Counted from the first letter of the stretch, positions 36,355-45,928 are shown. The stretch is 64,000 bases of DNA from Achromobacter agilis (GCF_900496965.1 NZ_UFQB01000010.1:62001-126000), one strand, 5' to 3'. Notes: generated by a model from the letters alone, not told the origin. Numbers and translations: made by a program.

Positions 36355-38474
36355 CCTCGTCCGCCCTGCAAGATCCCGGCCTGTCGCAGCTCGCGGCCAG
36401 GGCGGGCATCGCGGAACGCTGGACCGATGCGCGCCGGCGCCCGCAACGCGTCTGCCCCGATACGTTGCGGGCGTTGCTGGCCGGCCTGGGCCTGCCCGCC
36501 GCCAACGCGCGCGACATACGCGAGAGCATCCGGCGCATGGCGGAAGACGCCTCGCGCCTTCCGCCGCTGCTCGCCGCCCGCGGCGGCGCGGCGCTGGCCC
36601 TGCCGTCTTCCGTGCACGGTGCGTATCAGATCAGTTGCGAGTCCGGCCGTGTCATCGAAGGGGTTGCCGAGCCCGGCGCGCCGGGCGCGCGACCGATACT
36701 GGCCATGCCCGAGGAACCCGGCTATCACGCGCTGTCCTTTTCATCCGGCCAGACCGCGGTGCTGGCCGCCGCGCCGCGCCGGGCGCCGAGCCTCGCCGAC
36801 CTGACGGGACAGGCCGCGCCCCGTTGCTGGGGACTGTGCGCGCAGGTCTACAGCCTGAGGCGAACGGCCAGCCCCGGACGCCTGGGGCCGGACGAGGCAT
36901 TCGGCGATTTCGGCGCGCTGAGCGAACTGGCCGCGTGCGCCGCCGCGCAGGGCGCGGATGCGCTGGCCATCAGCCCGGTGCACGCGATGTACGCTGCGCA
37001 GCCCGGCCGTTGCAGCCCCTACGCGCCGTCCAGCCGGCTGTTCCTGAACACGCTCTATGCGAACCCGGCCGCCGTCCTGGGCGCGGCGGCGCTGAGCCGG
37101 GCCCAGGTCGAGGAGCCGGGCGGTGCGGGCGGCGCCGGCTGGATAGACTGGCCTCGCGCGGGCACGCACCGCCAACGCCTGCTGCGCGCGCTGCATCGCC
37201 AGTTCCGGACCGTGGCGGCCGCCGACCTGCGCGAACGCTACGCGCGGTTCTGCGCCGAACAGGGCCCGGCCTTGCGGGACCATGCGGTGTTCGAAGCCCT
37301 GCATGCCGTGCGCGGCGGGGATGCGTCGCCCTGGACGCAGTGGCCGGTGCAATGGCGGAACCCGGAATCGGCCAGCGTGCGGCGTTTCGCCCGGCAGCAT
37401 GCCTACGAGGTGGACTTCCATCAATTCGCGCAATGGCTCGCCGCGGAAAGCCTTGCCGCCGCGCACGCGGCCGGCCGCGAGGCCGGGATGCGGATTGGTC
37501 TGATCGCCGATCTCGCCGTCGGCGACAGCCCCGACGGCAGCCACGCATGGAGCCGCCAGGCCGACCTGATGCCGCGCGTCGCCATCGGCGCGCCGCCGGA
37601 CATCCATAATCCGCTGGGGCAGAACTGGAGTCTGACCGCCTTTTCGCCGCGCGCGCTCGCCGCCGGCGGATACGCCGCCTTCATCGACATGCTGCGCGCG
37701 GCGCTGGCGCAGGCCGGCGGCTTGCGCATCGACCACATCCTCGGCATGGCGCGGCTGTGGCTGGTGCCGGACGGCGCGCCGCCCTCCGGCGGCGCCTACC
37801 TGCGCTATCCGATGGAGGCGCTGCTCGCGTTGACCGCGCTGGAGGCATGGCGCCACCGCGCGCTCGTCATCGGCGAAAACCTGGGCACCGTGCCTGAAGG
37901 GTTCAACCAGGCGCTCGCGGACCACGGCATCCTGGGCATGAACGTGCTGTGGTTCATGCGGCAGGCGCGCGGCCCCGCGTCCGGCGAGGCCGCGGCTGCC
38001 TTACCCGAAGGGCCCGCCGACTTCGCCGCTCCGGACGCCTGGCCGGCCGATTCCGCCGCGATGACGAGCACCCACGATCTACCCACCCTGCGCGGCTGGT
38101 GGGCGGGCCGCGACATCGATTGGCGAGCCAAACTCGGGCTGCTGGGTCCGGATGACAGCGAAGCGGCGCTGCGCCGCGACCGCGCGGCCGATCGCATCCT
38201 GCTGTCGCAAGCCCTTGGCGGCGACGCCCGCGCACCCGCCTCGGAACCGCCGCTGGCGGACCTACTTCGCTTTGTGTCCGCCACCCCCTGCCCGCTCCTG
38301 CTCGTCCCCATGGAAGACCTGGCCGGCGCGATCGAGCAGCCGAACCTGCCCGGCACGATCGACGCCCATCCGAACTGGCGCCAGCGCCTGCCCCTGGACA
38401 ATCAGGCCTGTTTCGCCGAGCCGGCCTCGTGCGCGCGGCTGGACGCGATACGGGGCGGCCGGGGCCGGCCATGA
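36351..38474 (+). CDS. malQ: 4-alpha-glucanotransferase (amylomaltase, GH77)
   Basis: 707 residues, the long bacterial type with a variable N-terminal domain (to about residue 150), then WGLCAQVYSLR, FGDFGALSELA, the GH77 core with IGLIADLAVGDSPDGSHAW, GGLRIDHILGMARLWLVP (nucleophile region), VIGENLGTVPEG (acid/base) and TSTHDLPTLRGWW. It disproportionates maltodextrins. GGAGGAGCC precedes the ATG at 36351, which overlaps the treZ stop; a start at 36330 would also be open but lies inside treZ. Confidence 0.93.
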   Translation: MTSSALQDPGLSQLAARAGIAERWTDARRRPQRVCPDTLRALLAGLGLPAANARDIRESIRRMAEDASRLPPLLAARGGAALALPSSVHGAYQISCESGRVIEGVAEPGAPGARPILAMPEEPGYHALSFSSGQTAVLAAAPRRAPSLADLTGQAAPRCWGLCAQVYSLRRTASPGRLGPDEAFGDFGALSELAACAAAQGADALAISPVHAMYAAQPGRCSPYAPSSRLFLNTLYANPAAVLGAAALSRAQVEEPGGAGGAGWIDWPRAGTHRQRLLRALHRQFRTVAAADLRERYARFCAEQGPALRDHAVFEALHAVRGGDASPWTQWPVQWRNPESASVRRFARQHAYEVDFHQFAQWLAAESLAAAHAAGREAGMRIGLIADLAVGDSPDGSHAWSRQADLMPRVAIGAPPDIHNPLGQNWSLTAFSPRALAAGGYAAFIDMLRAALAQAGGLRIDHILGMARLWLVPDGAPPSGGAYLRYPMEALLALTALEAWRHRALVIGENLGTVPEGFNQALADHGILGMNVLWFMRQARGPASGEAAAALPEGPADFAAPDAWPADSAAMTSTHDLPTLRGWWAGRDIDWRAKLGLLGPDDSEAALRRDRAADRILLSQALGGDARAPASEPPLADLLRFVSATPCPLLLVPMEDLAGAIEQPNLPGTIDAHPNWRQRLPLDNQACFAEPASCARLDAIRGGRGRP

Positions 38475-41140
38475 ACGCACCGCGCGCCACCGCCCGGCTG
38501 CAATTGCATGCCGGCTTCACGCTGGACGAAGCGCGCGCCCGCGTGGATTACTACGCGGATCTGGGCATCAGCCATCTCTATCTATCGCCTATTACCCGCG
38601 CCCGCGCCGGCTCCACCCACGGCTATGACGTGATCGACCACGGCGCCGTCAATCCGGAACTGGGCGGCGAGCCCGCCCTGGAGCGCCTTGCACGGGCGGC
38701 GCGGCGGCGCGGCCTGGGGCTCATCGCCGACATCGTCCCCAACCACATGGCCGCGCATCCGGCGAATGCGTGGTGGCGCGACGTGCTGGCCCTGGGCCAG
38801 GCCAGCTCCTATGCCCGCTACTTCGACATCGACTGGTCCGCGCCCGACCCGGCGTTGCGAGGCAAGGTGCTGCTGCCGGTCCTGCCGGATCCATACGGCG
38901 ATGCGCTGGCGCGCGGCGATATCCGCCTGCGCCAGGATCTTGAAAGCGCTGCGTTCGAGCTGGAGGTGTCCGGCGCGCGCTATCCCATTGCCCCGTCATC
39001 GATTCCCCGCGGGTACGGCGGCCAGGCGCTGCTGCGGCTCCATGACCCCTACACGGAAGGCGGCCGCGAACGCCTGCACGGCCTGCTCGAGCGGCAGCAC
39101 TACCGGCTGGCGTGGTGGCGTACCGCGCCCGACCAGATCAATTGGCGCCGCTTCTTCGAGATCAGCGAACTCGTAGGGGTGCGGGTGGAAGACGAAGCGG
39201 TATTCGACGACGTCCATGCCCTGGTCCTGCGGCTATACGCGCAAGGCATACTGGATGGTTTCCGGATCGACCACATCGACGGGCTGGCTGCGCCCGGCGC
39301 CTACCTGCGGCGCCTCAACCAGCGCCTGGCGCAGGCGGGCGCCGCCCGGCCGGCCGCCTGCGCGCAGCCTTGCGCCTATGTGGTGGCGGAGAAGATCCTG
39401 GCAGCCGGCGAAAAGCCCGACCCGCGCTGGCGGATCGACGGCACGACCGGCTATGACTTCATGGACCAGATCGGCGCGCTGCTGCACGCGCCTGCGGCCG
39501 AGGCCCCGCTGCGCGGGTTCTGGCAGGCCTTGACCGGCGATATGCGCACGCCTCGAGAACAGCTGGAAGCCGCCCGCCGCCTGATGCTGTCGCGGCACTT
39601 TCCCGCCGACCGGCTGGCCTTGGTGCGCAGCCTGGAGCAGGTCGCGCAGCTGGACGAACGCACCCGGGACTGGAGCGCGGCCGCCATCGACCGGGCGCTG
39701 TCCGCCATGCTGACCGCTTTCCCCGCCTACCGGACCTATGCCGAAGACGGCGGCCGGGGCGAAGCCGACCACGATGTATGCCGCAAGGCTTTGCAACGCG
39801 CGATGGTCCTGCTCGATGCCCGGCCCGGCACTGCGGACGCCGCGCTGCTCGAACAACTGGATCGATGGCTGGATGGCGTGGACCAGCCCGGACAGCAGGC
39901 GCAGGCCCGCGAAGCGCGCTCGCAGGCGTTGCACCGGTTCCAGCAACTGACGCCGCCGCTGGCCGCCAAATCGCTGGAAGACACGCTGCTGTACCGCTAT
40001 GGGCCGCTGCTGTCCCGCAATGAGGTAGGCGCGTCGCCCGATGGCTTCGCGCTGACCGCCGACGCCTTCCGGGAAAAAACCGACGCGCGCGCCCGTACGC
40101 ATCCGCGCGCCATGCTGGCCACGGCCACGCACGACCATAAACGCGGCGAAGACGTCCGGGCCCGGCTGGCGGTCCTGAGCGAAATGCCGGAGCTATGGCG
40201 GGATACCGCCCTGCGCTGGATCCTGGCGCTGCCTGCCGGCGACGCGCCCACGCTAGCGGACCGCTATCTGCTCGTGCAGACGCTGGCCGGCGCATGGCCG
40301 GCCGACTGGGGCGCGGGCCGCGCCGCGCCGCCCGGCGACAGGCTCGCGCAATGGCTCGCGCGCGTCTCGCAATGGCAGCTGAAAGCCCTCCGGGAAGCCA
40401 AGCTGCACACGAACTGGACCGATCCCGATCCCGCTTACGAGGCCGCCGCCGAAGGCCTGCTCGGTTTCCTGCTGTCCGATCCGGCCGGCCGCGGACTGCT
40501 GGGCGAGATCGCCGCCTTCGCGTCGGCGCTGGCGCCGGCGGGCATGATCAACAGCCTCACGCAGACCCTGCTGCGCAACACGCTGCCCGGCATTCCGGAT
40601 CTCTATCAAGGCACGGAACTCTGGGATTTCAGCCTGGTCGATCCGGACAACCGCCGTCCCGTCGATTACCGGCTGCGCGAGGCGCTGCTGCGTCAGACGC
40701 GCGCTGCCGGGGCCATCGACCTGTCGGACCGCGCCTGGCGCTCCGGGGCGGTAAAGCAGGCGCTGATCCAGCGGCTGCTGGCGGCCCGCTCGCGTCTGCC
40801 CGCGCTGTTCGCGCAGGGTGATTGCAAGGCCGTGCCGGCCCTGGGTTCGCAGGCCGGACATGTGCTCGCCTGGTTGCGCCGGCACGCGGGCCAGAGCGCC
40901 CTGATCGTCGCGCCCCACCTGTGGGCGCGCGGGTTGGCAGGTTATGCAAGCGGCCGCGCCGGCGAGGCCCGCGCCCAATGGGCCGATACGGCCCTGCGGC
41001 TGCCCTCGCCCCTGGCCAGCGGCGCCTGGCACGACGCGACGGACGGGCGGCGGCTGCGCCTGCGGCCGGATGGCAGCCTGCCCCTGGCGGAGATATTGCG
41101 CGACATGCCGGTGGCGCTGTGCCTGTCGGTCCGCGATTGA
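38471..41140 (+). CDS. treY: Malto-oligosyltrehalose synthase
   Basis: 889 residues, GH13_26. It converts the reducing-end alpha-1,4 bond of maltodextrin into trehalose's alpha,alpha-1,1 bond. Motifs are LQLHAGFTLDEA, LYLSPITRARAGSTHGYDV, ADIVPNHMA, GFRIDHIDGLAAPGAYL (nucleophile), YVVAEKIL (acid/base) and LATATHDHKRGEDVRARL. The ATG overlaps the malQ stop. It is the last gene of the operon. I see no clear intrinsic terminator in the 120 bases after it. Confidence 0.93.
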   Translation: MNAPRATARLQLHAGFTLDEARARVDYYADLGISHLYLSPITRARAGSTHGYDVIDHGAVNPELGGEPALERLARAARRRGLGLIADIVPNHMAAHPANAWWRDVLALGQASSYARYFDIDWSAPDPALRGKVLLPVLPDPYGDALARGDIRLRQDLESAAFELEVSGARYPIAPSSIPRGYGGQALLRLHDPYTEGGRERLHGLLERQHYRLAWWRTAPDQINWRRFFEISELVGVRVEDEAVFDDVHALVLRLYAQGILDGFRIDHIDGLAAPGAYLRRLNQRLAQAGAARPAACAQPCAYVVAEKILAAGEKPDPRWRIDGTTGYDFMDQIGALLHAPAAEAPLRGFWQALTGDMRTPREQLEAARRLMLSRHFPADRLALVRSLEQVAQLDERTRDWSAAAIDRALSAMLTAFPAYRTYAEDGGRGEADHDVCRKALQRAMVLLDARPGTADAALLEQLDRWLDGVDQPGQQAQAREARSQALHRFQQLTPPLAAKSLEDTLLYRYGPLLSRNEVGASPDGFALTADAFREKTDARARTHPRAMLATATHDHKRGEDVRARLAVLSEMPELWRDTALRWILALPAGDAPTLADRYLLVQTLAGAWPADWGAGRAAPPGDRLAQWLARVSQWQLKALREAKLHTNWTDPDPAYEAAAEGLLGFLLSDPAGRGLLGEIAAFASALAPAGMINSLTQTLLRNTLPGIPDLYQGTELWDFSLVDPDNRRPVDYRLREALLRQTRAAGAIDLSDRAWRSGAVKQALIQRLLAARSRLPALFAQGDCKAVPALGSQAGHVLAWLRRHAGQSALIVAPHLWARGLAGYASGRAGEARAQWADTALRLPSPLASGAWHDATDGRRLRLRPDGSLPLAEILRDMPVALCLSVRD

Positions 41141-41263
41141 CGAACCCGGCCGCCAGCCCTCGTTCCTGCATGCGCAAGCGGCCCTGTCCACGCCCCGGAG
41201 CGGACGCGAACAGGACCAGGAAAGCCGCGATCCCGTCACCGGCGGGAACCGCGGTGCGGGGCG

Positions 41264-41440
41264 TCAGCGCGGCATCTTGCTTTGCTGCCCCGGCGCCTGG
41301 CCGGGCGCTTGGCGGTCCTTATCGACCTGCTGGTTGCTCTGGCCGGGTTGTTGGCCCGGCTGCCGGCGATCCCTGGGGTCTTCCTGGGCCTGTTGTTTCT
41401 GGGGCTGCTTCTGCTGGTCTGGCTGGTTCTGCGTGGACAT
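41264..41440 (-). CDS. Small Gln/Pro-rich hydrophilic protein
   Basis: A 58-residue protein of almost only polar residues (MSTQNQPDQQKQPQKQQAQ, then DPRDRRQPGQQPGQSNQQ). AGGAG is well placed before the ATG at 41440, and a near-perfect sigma-54 promoter lies 45 bases upstream, so I believe it is expressed. Disordered, with no family recognised. It is convergent to treY with a 123-base gap. Confidence 0.65.
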   Translation of the reverse strand: MSTQNQPDQQKQPQKQQAQEDPRDRRQPGQQPGQSNQQVDKDRQAPGQAPGQQSKMPR

Positions 41441-41484
41441 TGCTAGTCTCCTGGTAAGCGGAAACATTCCGCTGGACTAGCCAG

Positions 41485-41500
41485 AGCAACCCTCGTGCCC
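41485..41500 (-). promoter_or_regulatory. Sigma-54 (-24/-12) promoter of the small Gln-rich gene
   Basis: Read on the minus strand: GGGCACGAGGGTTGCT, with GG at 41499-41498 and GC at 41487-41486 and the correct spacing. Transcription would start near 41474, 34 bases before the ATG at 41440. Confidence 0.75.
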
Positions 41501-41608
41501 AAGCCTGCGCGGGGCGCAGCGCAGCCGCAAGGCGCCCAAGGCGTCGGGGATGGCGGGGGGCAAATCGGTAAAGGGCGGATCCGCCCTGTAAATCCTGCGC
41601 TGCCGGGC

Positions 41609-42523
41609 TTACTGGGTGGTGACGTGGCGCGAGCGGCGCGGCGCGGCGGCTTCCTGCTTGACGTCTTCGTACACGTCCAGCCAGGGCGAAGCGTAGGGCG
41701 CGGACGCGGCCAGCGGATCGCCCTGGTCGCGCTGCGTGCGCAGGCGCATCATCAGTTCGTCCAGCGGCATCGGGCGGCCCAGCGCGAACCCTTGCCCGTA
41801 ACGGCAGCCGGCGGCGCGCAGCGCGGGAATGTCCGCCATGTTCTCCACGCCTTCGGCCACCACGCGGCGGCCGAGGCGGTTCGCCAGTTCGGCGGCGGTG
41901 CGCAGCACTTCGAACGCCACGGCGCTGCGCCGCATGCGAGTGACGAAATACTGGTCGATCTTCACCTCGGAGAGCGGAATCGCCGACAACAGTTTCAAGG
42001 AAGCGTGCCCGGTGCCGAAATCGTCCAGGCTCACTTCGCAGCCGGCATTCTCGAGCTTGAGCAGCGACGCCCTCAGCACGTCGAGCTCGCGGATGGGCTG
42101 GTCTTCGGTCAGCTCCACCCGCACCAGCGAGGCCGGCAGTTCCGCGGCAAGAATACGTCCGAGCAGGAAATCCACCGCCCGCTCGTCCGACAGCGTGGAC
42201 GCGGGCGCGTTGATGGCCACCGGCACCGCGATACCAGCGCGCCGCAGGGTGAGCAGCATGTCGATCACCCGCAGGCTGACGCGTTCGAAAAGAATTTTGT
42301 CCAGGCCCAGCCGATTGACCACGGGGATGAACTCGCTGGGCATGATGATGCCCAGCCTGGCGTGCTGCCAGCGTGCCAACGCTTCGGCCGATACGATCCG
42401 GCCGGTCAATAGGTCCACCTGCGGCTGCAACAGCATGCGCAGGCCATCCTTGCCTGTAACCATGGCTGCGATCTCGTCGTCGCTCGCCATCGAGCTTCTG
42501 GAAGCCTCGTGATTCGACGTCAT
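41609..42523 (-). CDS. EAL-domain cyclic-di-GMP phosphodiesterase
   Basis: A 304-residue stand-alone EAL protein. The signature EALARWQH (about residues 48-55), the metal and catalytic positions NAPAS, VELTEDQ, SLDDFGTGHASL, KIDQYFV and AEGVEN are all present, so activity against cyclic-di-GMP is expected. No GGDEF, receiver or membrane segment. AAGGAG precedes the ATG at 42523. The variable tail (from about 265) is Ala/Arg-rich. It is divergent from the FUSC gene. Confidence 0.9.
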   Translation of the reverse strand: MTSNHEASRSSMASDDEIAAMVTGKDGLRMLLQPQVDLLTGRIVSAEALARWQHARLGIIMPSEFIPVVNRLGLDKILFERVSLRVIDMLLTLRRAGIAVPVAINAPASTLSDERAVDFLLGRILAAELPASLVRVELTEDQPIRELDVLRASLLKLENAGCEVSLDDFGTGHASLKLLSAIPLSEVKIDQYFVTRMRRSAVAFEVLRTAAELANRLGRRVVAEGVENMADIPALRAAGCRYGQGFALGRPMPLDELMMRLRTQRDQGDPLAASAPYASPWLDVYEDVKQEAAAPRRSRHVTTQ

Positions 42524-42643
42524 GTCGACGCTCCTTGGGTACCCCTGGGCGAAGCCTGCGCTGTCCGGGCGCAGAAGAGGCACATTGGACGTGAGCATTC
42601 CCAGTTACAAGGATTTTTATGCGATTTCGCGCATTTGTTCCAG

Positions 42644-42686
42644 GCAAATTTGCACATTTGACGCGGCAAAGTCACAGAGATGTAAC
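42644..42686 (+). promoter_or_regulatory. Candidate promoter and GCAAATTTGC operator for the FUSC gene
   Basis: A perfect 10-base palindrome GCAAATTTGC is at 42644-42653. It is followed by a -35 of TTGACG (42658-42663), a 17-base spacer and a weak -10 of TGTAAC (42681-42686). The palindrome would overlap RNA polymerase upstream contacts. The gap between the EAL gene and the FUSC gene (42524-42817) is otherwise free of genes. Confidence 0.4.
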
Positions 42687-42817
42687 CATGCGTGTTCGTG
42701 CCTGCCCGAACCCGCGTGGCGGGCACCGTTGCCGATCTCCGGCAAGACGCCTTGTCGACATGGTAGGGTTTGCCTCTACCGCGCTCCGGGCGCTCTTTTC
42801 CTGCATTCCTGTTTCGC

Positions 42818-44941
42818 GTGACGAATCCGATTTCCCGCTGGCGCGCCTCCCTGCGCAACGTCCTGTGGCTGGACGCCCTGCAAGCCGCCGCCATCAGTGC
42901 GGCCCCGGTCATCCTGGCGGTGCTGGCCCATGAGCCCCGACTGGGCTGGACCGCCATCGCCGCGTTCTGGGCCTGCTTCGGCGATCCGGGCGGGCCGCTG
43001 CGCCAGCGCGCCGGCGCCATGCTCGCGCTGGGCCTGATCGGCGCGCTGTTCGGCTTCCTGGCCAGCGCCAGCGCCAGTCATCTTTGGTTGCTATTGCCCT
43101 TGACCTTTGTGTGCTGCACGTTCGGCGGCCTGCTCCGGGTGCTGGGCCCGGCGGCGGCCATCGTCGGCACCCTGCTGTCGGCCGGCTTCGTCGTCGCGGC
43201 GGAACTTCCCACCGCCACCCTGGCGGAGAGCCTGTCATATACCCTGTTCTTCCTGGCGGGTGCGGTTTGGGCCATCCTGATGACGGCCCTGGTCTGGCGG
43301 CGGCGCCCCTGGAAGGACGCGACGCTGGCCGTCGCGCACTGCTACCGCGGCCTGGCGGACTTTGCCGCGGCGCTGGCCCATTTGTATTCCGGCCTGGCGC
43401 CCGCCGCAGGCCCCCAGGACTGGACCGCCGTCACACGGCCGCAGCGCAGCGCCCAGCGCGCCGCGCTGGAGGCCGCGCGGGTGCGCATCCGCGAAGTGCA
43501 GGACACGCGCCCTTCCCGCCAGTCTCGCTCGCACCAGCTGCTCTACCTGCTGGACAGCGCGGAGGATAGTTTCATCGCGCTGGTGGCGGCCGCCGACCTG
43601 CTGGAATCCAACGCGCCGCGCTGGCTCGGCCGCAGCGCGGGCGCGCATCTTTCGCACGCGCTGCACCGCTATGCCGCCGTGTGCAACGCCATCGCCAGCA
43701 CGTCAGACGTCAACGACGCCAGGCAGGCGGAATGCCTGCGCGAACGGCTGGCGCACTACACCGCCGGCCTGCACGAACTGCGCGGCAGCGCTCTGGCCCA
43801 CGCGCCAGATCTCGCCAGCATGGCGCCCGTGCTGGACCGCCTGCAGCAGACCGCGCAAGCCGTCGCGCAATCGATCTTCGACCACGGCCATGCGCCCGCC
43901 GCGCCGGCCCGCGAACGCCTGGCGGAACATCCCGCGCGCAACGCCTGGCGCACGCTGCGGCAGAATCTGCGGTTCGAGTCCGACGCCTTCCGCCACGCCT
44001 TGCGCGTGGGCATCGGCGCCACCATCGCTGTCGCGCTGTCCAAGACTTTCGCCGTCAACCACGGCTACTGGATGTCCCTGACGCTGGTCTTCATCCTGCA
44101 GCCCTACTTCGCGACCACCTGGCAGCGCACCGTCGAGCGCGTCCTGGGCAGTGTGGCCGGCGCCATCGGCGCCTCCCTGCTGGGCCTGCTGCTCAGCACG
44201 CCGCTGTCCGTGGCGCTGGCGGTGCTGCCCATCGCCCTGGGCACGTTCGCCGCCCGCACCATCCACTATGCGCTGTTCACCTTCTTCCTGACCTCCCAGT
44301 TCGTGCTGGTCACCCACATCCAGCAGCCGGAAATCTACGAGCCCACGCTGGCCGCGCTGCGCGCCTTCAACAGCGTTCTGGGCGGCATCCTGGCGCTGCT
44401 GGTGGGCTTTCTGGTCTGGCCCGAAAAAGAGCCTCGCCAGTTGGCCGGCGCCCTGGCGCGCGCACTGGAGCGCCACGCCGCCTACGCCCAGGCCCTAGCC
44501 CGGCGCAAGGCCGGCGACAGCGGCGCGCCGGACGTCGTGGGCCTGCGCCGCGAAGCCTGCTTGTCCGCCGACAATGCGCAGGCATCGCTGCAGCGCTTGC
44601 AACAAAATCCGGTACATCGTGACCGCAACGTCGATACGGCGGTAAATTTGCTTAACGCCATGCGGCGCATCACGGCGGCGGGCACGGTGCTGGAAATCCA
44701 GCCGCCGCTGCCGGCGGATACGCCCGCGGCGGCCGCGCTGCGCGGCTATGGCCAGGCGCTGGCGAGCGCGCTGCATCCGCAGGGGCAGGCGCCGGAGCCG
44801 GACGCGCGGCCCTTGGCCTTGCCGGCGTCCATTTCCCGGGCCAGCCCCGACCTGGCCGGGCCGCTGGACCGCATCGCGCAGCAGGCGCGCCAGATACGGC
44901 AGCTGCGCGAACGCGTGGAACGCGCGCCACCCGCGCAATAA
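42818..44941 (+). CDS. FUSC family (YccS/AaeB-like) membrane exporter
   Basis: A 707-residue inner-membrane protein with two blocks of about six helices (about residues 15-165 and 400-530) separated by a large helical cytosolic region, the layout of aromatic-acid exporter AaeB and YccS. Helical stretches LGLIGALFGFLASASASHLW and LVFILQPYFATTWQRTVERVLGSVAG, the second being the FUSC signature, are clear. The start is uncertain: GTG at 42818 gives MTNPISRWRASL; TTG at 42770 is in frame further upstream; neither has a strong ribosome site. No AaeA-like adaptor lies beside it. Confidence 0.85.
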   Translation: MTNPISRWRASLRNVLWLDALQAAAISAAPVILAVLAHEPRLGWTAIAAFWACFGDPGGPLRQRAGAMLALGLIGALFGFLASASASHLWLLLPLTFVCCTFGGLLRVLGPAAAIVGTLLSAGFVVAAELPTATLAESLSYTLFFLAGAVWAILMTALVWRRRPWKDATLAVAHCYRGLADFAAALAHLYSGLAPAAGPQDWTAVTRPQRSAQRAALEAARVRIREVQDTRPSRQSRSHQLLYLLDSAEDSFIALVAAADLLESNAPRWLGRSAGAHLSHALHRYAAVCNAIASTSDVNDARQAECLRERLAHYTAGLHELRGSALAHAPDLASMAPVLDRLQQTAQAVAQSIFDHGHAPAAPARERLAEHPARNAWRTLRQNLRFESDAFRHALRVGIGATIAVALSKTFAVNHGYWMSLTLVFILQPYFATTWQRTVERVLGSVAGAIGASLLGLLLSTPLSVALAVLPIALGTFAARTIHYALFTFFLTSQFVLVTHIQQPEIYEPTLAALRAFNSVLGGILALLVGFLVWPEKEPRQLAGALARALERHAAYAQALARRKAGDSGAPDVVGLRREACLSADNAQASLQRLQQNPVHRDRNVDTAVNLLNAMRRITAAGTVLEIQPPLPADTPAAAALRGYGQALASALHPQGQAPEPDARPLALPASISRASPDLAGPLDRIAQQARQIRQLRERVERAPPAQ

Positions 44942-44980
44942 GGCCGGTATTTGCGCGGCATCCAGGAAACTGGCGGCGGC

Positions 44981-44994
44981 TTGATACGCATCAA
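44981..44994. promoter_or_regulatory. Perfect FNR/ANR box upstream of the UspA gene
   Basis: TTGAT-ACGC-ATCAA, an exact match to the FNR/ANR consensus. If it is centred at -41.5, transcription starts near 45029, 28 bases before the ATG at 45057. Tandem Usp proteins are ANR targets in Pseudomonas. Confidence 0.75.
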
Positions 44995-45056
44995 GGGCCG
45001 TCTTTGTGGAACGAGCAACGATGTCAGTATCGGACGCCAAACCCAAGGAGGCCTAT

Positions 45057-45890
45057 ATGTACCGCCGTATTTCTGTCCACCTGGACCACGGATTCGACTG
45101 CAAGCGCCGCATCGACGCCGCGCTTGCCCTGGCCAAGCGCCACAAGGCCGAACTGGTCGGCATCTATGCCAACGCCGCGCCGCCGCAGTACTACTACGGC
45201 GAGTCCGTGCTGATGTCGCGCGCAACGGCCGTCATGAAGGAAATCCAGACGCAAAGCCGCGACGCGGTGCAGAACGGCTTCCTGGCCGCCGCCGCCGCTT
45301 CCGACGTGCCGGCCGTCGTGCGCACCGGGGAGTCCTCGCCCAGCGCCACCGTCGCGCTGCTGGGCCGCACCAGCGACCTGATCATCGTCAGCCAGGAGAA
45401 CCGCCAGGACGTCGAGGCTGCCCACGAAATCGAGTTCGTCGAACAGACGCTGCTGACCGCCGGCCGGCCGGTCCTGGCGTTGCCGTCCAGCGGGGAGTTT
45501 TCCGTCATCGGCGACCGCGTGCTGTGCTGCTGGGACGGCAGCCGCGAGGCCGCCCGCGCGCTGGCCGACGCCGCGCCCATCCTGCGCCTGGCCTCGCACA
45601 TGATCGTTCTAACCATGGACGAAGGCGAATCCAACGGCAAGGGCGAGCTGCCGTTCGAGGATCTGGCCAGCTATTGCGTGGCCCAGGGCATGCCGGCCCC
45701 CGAGCACGTCCGCCGCGACGTCAAGGGCGTTGGCGTGGGCAGCACCATCCTGAACGCCGTGGCCGACTACAGCGCCGACCTGCTGGTCATGGGCGCCTAT
45801 GGCCACAGCAAGCTGCGCCAGTGGGCGCTGGGCGGCGCCACCGCGTCCATCCTGAAGAGCATGACCGTGCCGGTCATGTTCTCCCACTAG
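45057..45890 (+). CDS. Tandem universal stress protein (UspA family)
   Basis: A 277-residue protein with two Usp domains. The second ends with the ATP-binding motif GAYGHSKLRQWALGGATASIL (G-x2-G-x9-G-A/S) and VPVMFSH; the first (about residues 1-140) is more degenerate. AAGGAGG at 45045-45051 fixes the ATG at 45057, although the frame is open to 45006. The FNR box upstream points to induction under low oxygen. It lies convergent to the hydroxyacid dehydrogenase gene with a hairpin between them. Confidence 0.9.
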   Translation: MYRRISVHLDHGFDCKRRIDAALALAKRHKAELVGIYANAAPPQYYYGESVLMSRATAVMKEIQTQSRDAVQNGFLAAAAASDVPAVVRTGESSPSATVALLGRTSDLIIVSQENRQDVEAAHEIEFVEQTLLTAGRPVLALPSSGEFSVIGDRVLCCWDGSREAARALADAAPILRLASHMIVLTMDEGESNGKGELPFEDLASYCVAQGMPAPEHVRRDVKGVGVGSTILNAVADYSADLLVMGAYGHSKLRQWALGGATASILKSMTVPVMFSH

Positions 45891-45901
45891 CGTCCTGAGG
45901 C

Positions 45902-45928
45902 GCCCGGCTAGCCTGCCGCGAGCCGGGC
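45902..45928. terminator. Hairpin between convergent UspA and dehydrogenase genes
   Basis: Arms GCCCGGCT (45902-45909) and AGCCGGGC (45921-45928) form a perfect 8-base stem with an 11-base loop. It begins 11 bases after the UspA stop and overlaps the last codons of the minus-strand dehydrogenase gene. No clear U tract on either side, so a terminator is probable rather than certain. Confidence 0.5.
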
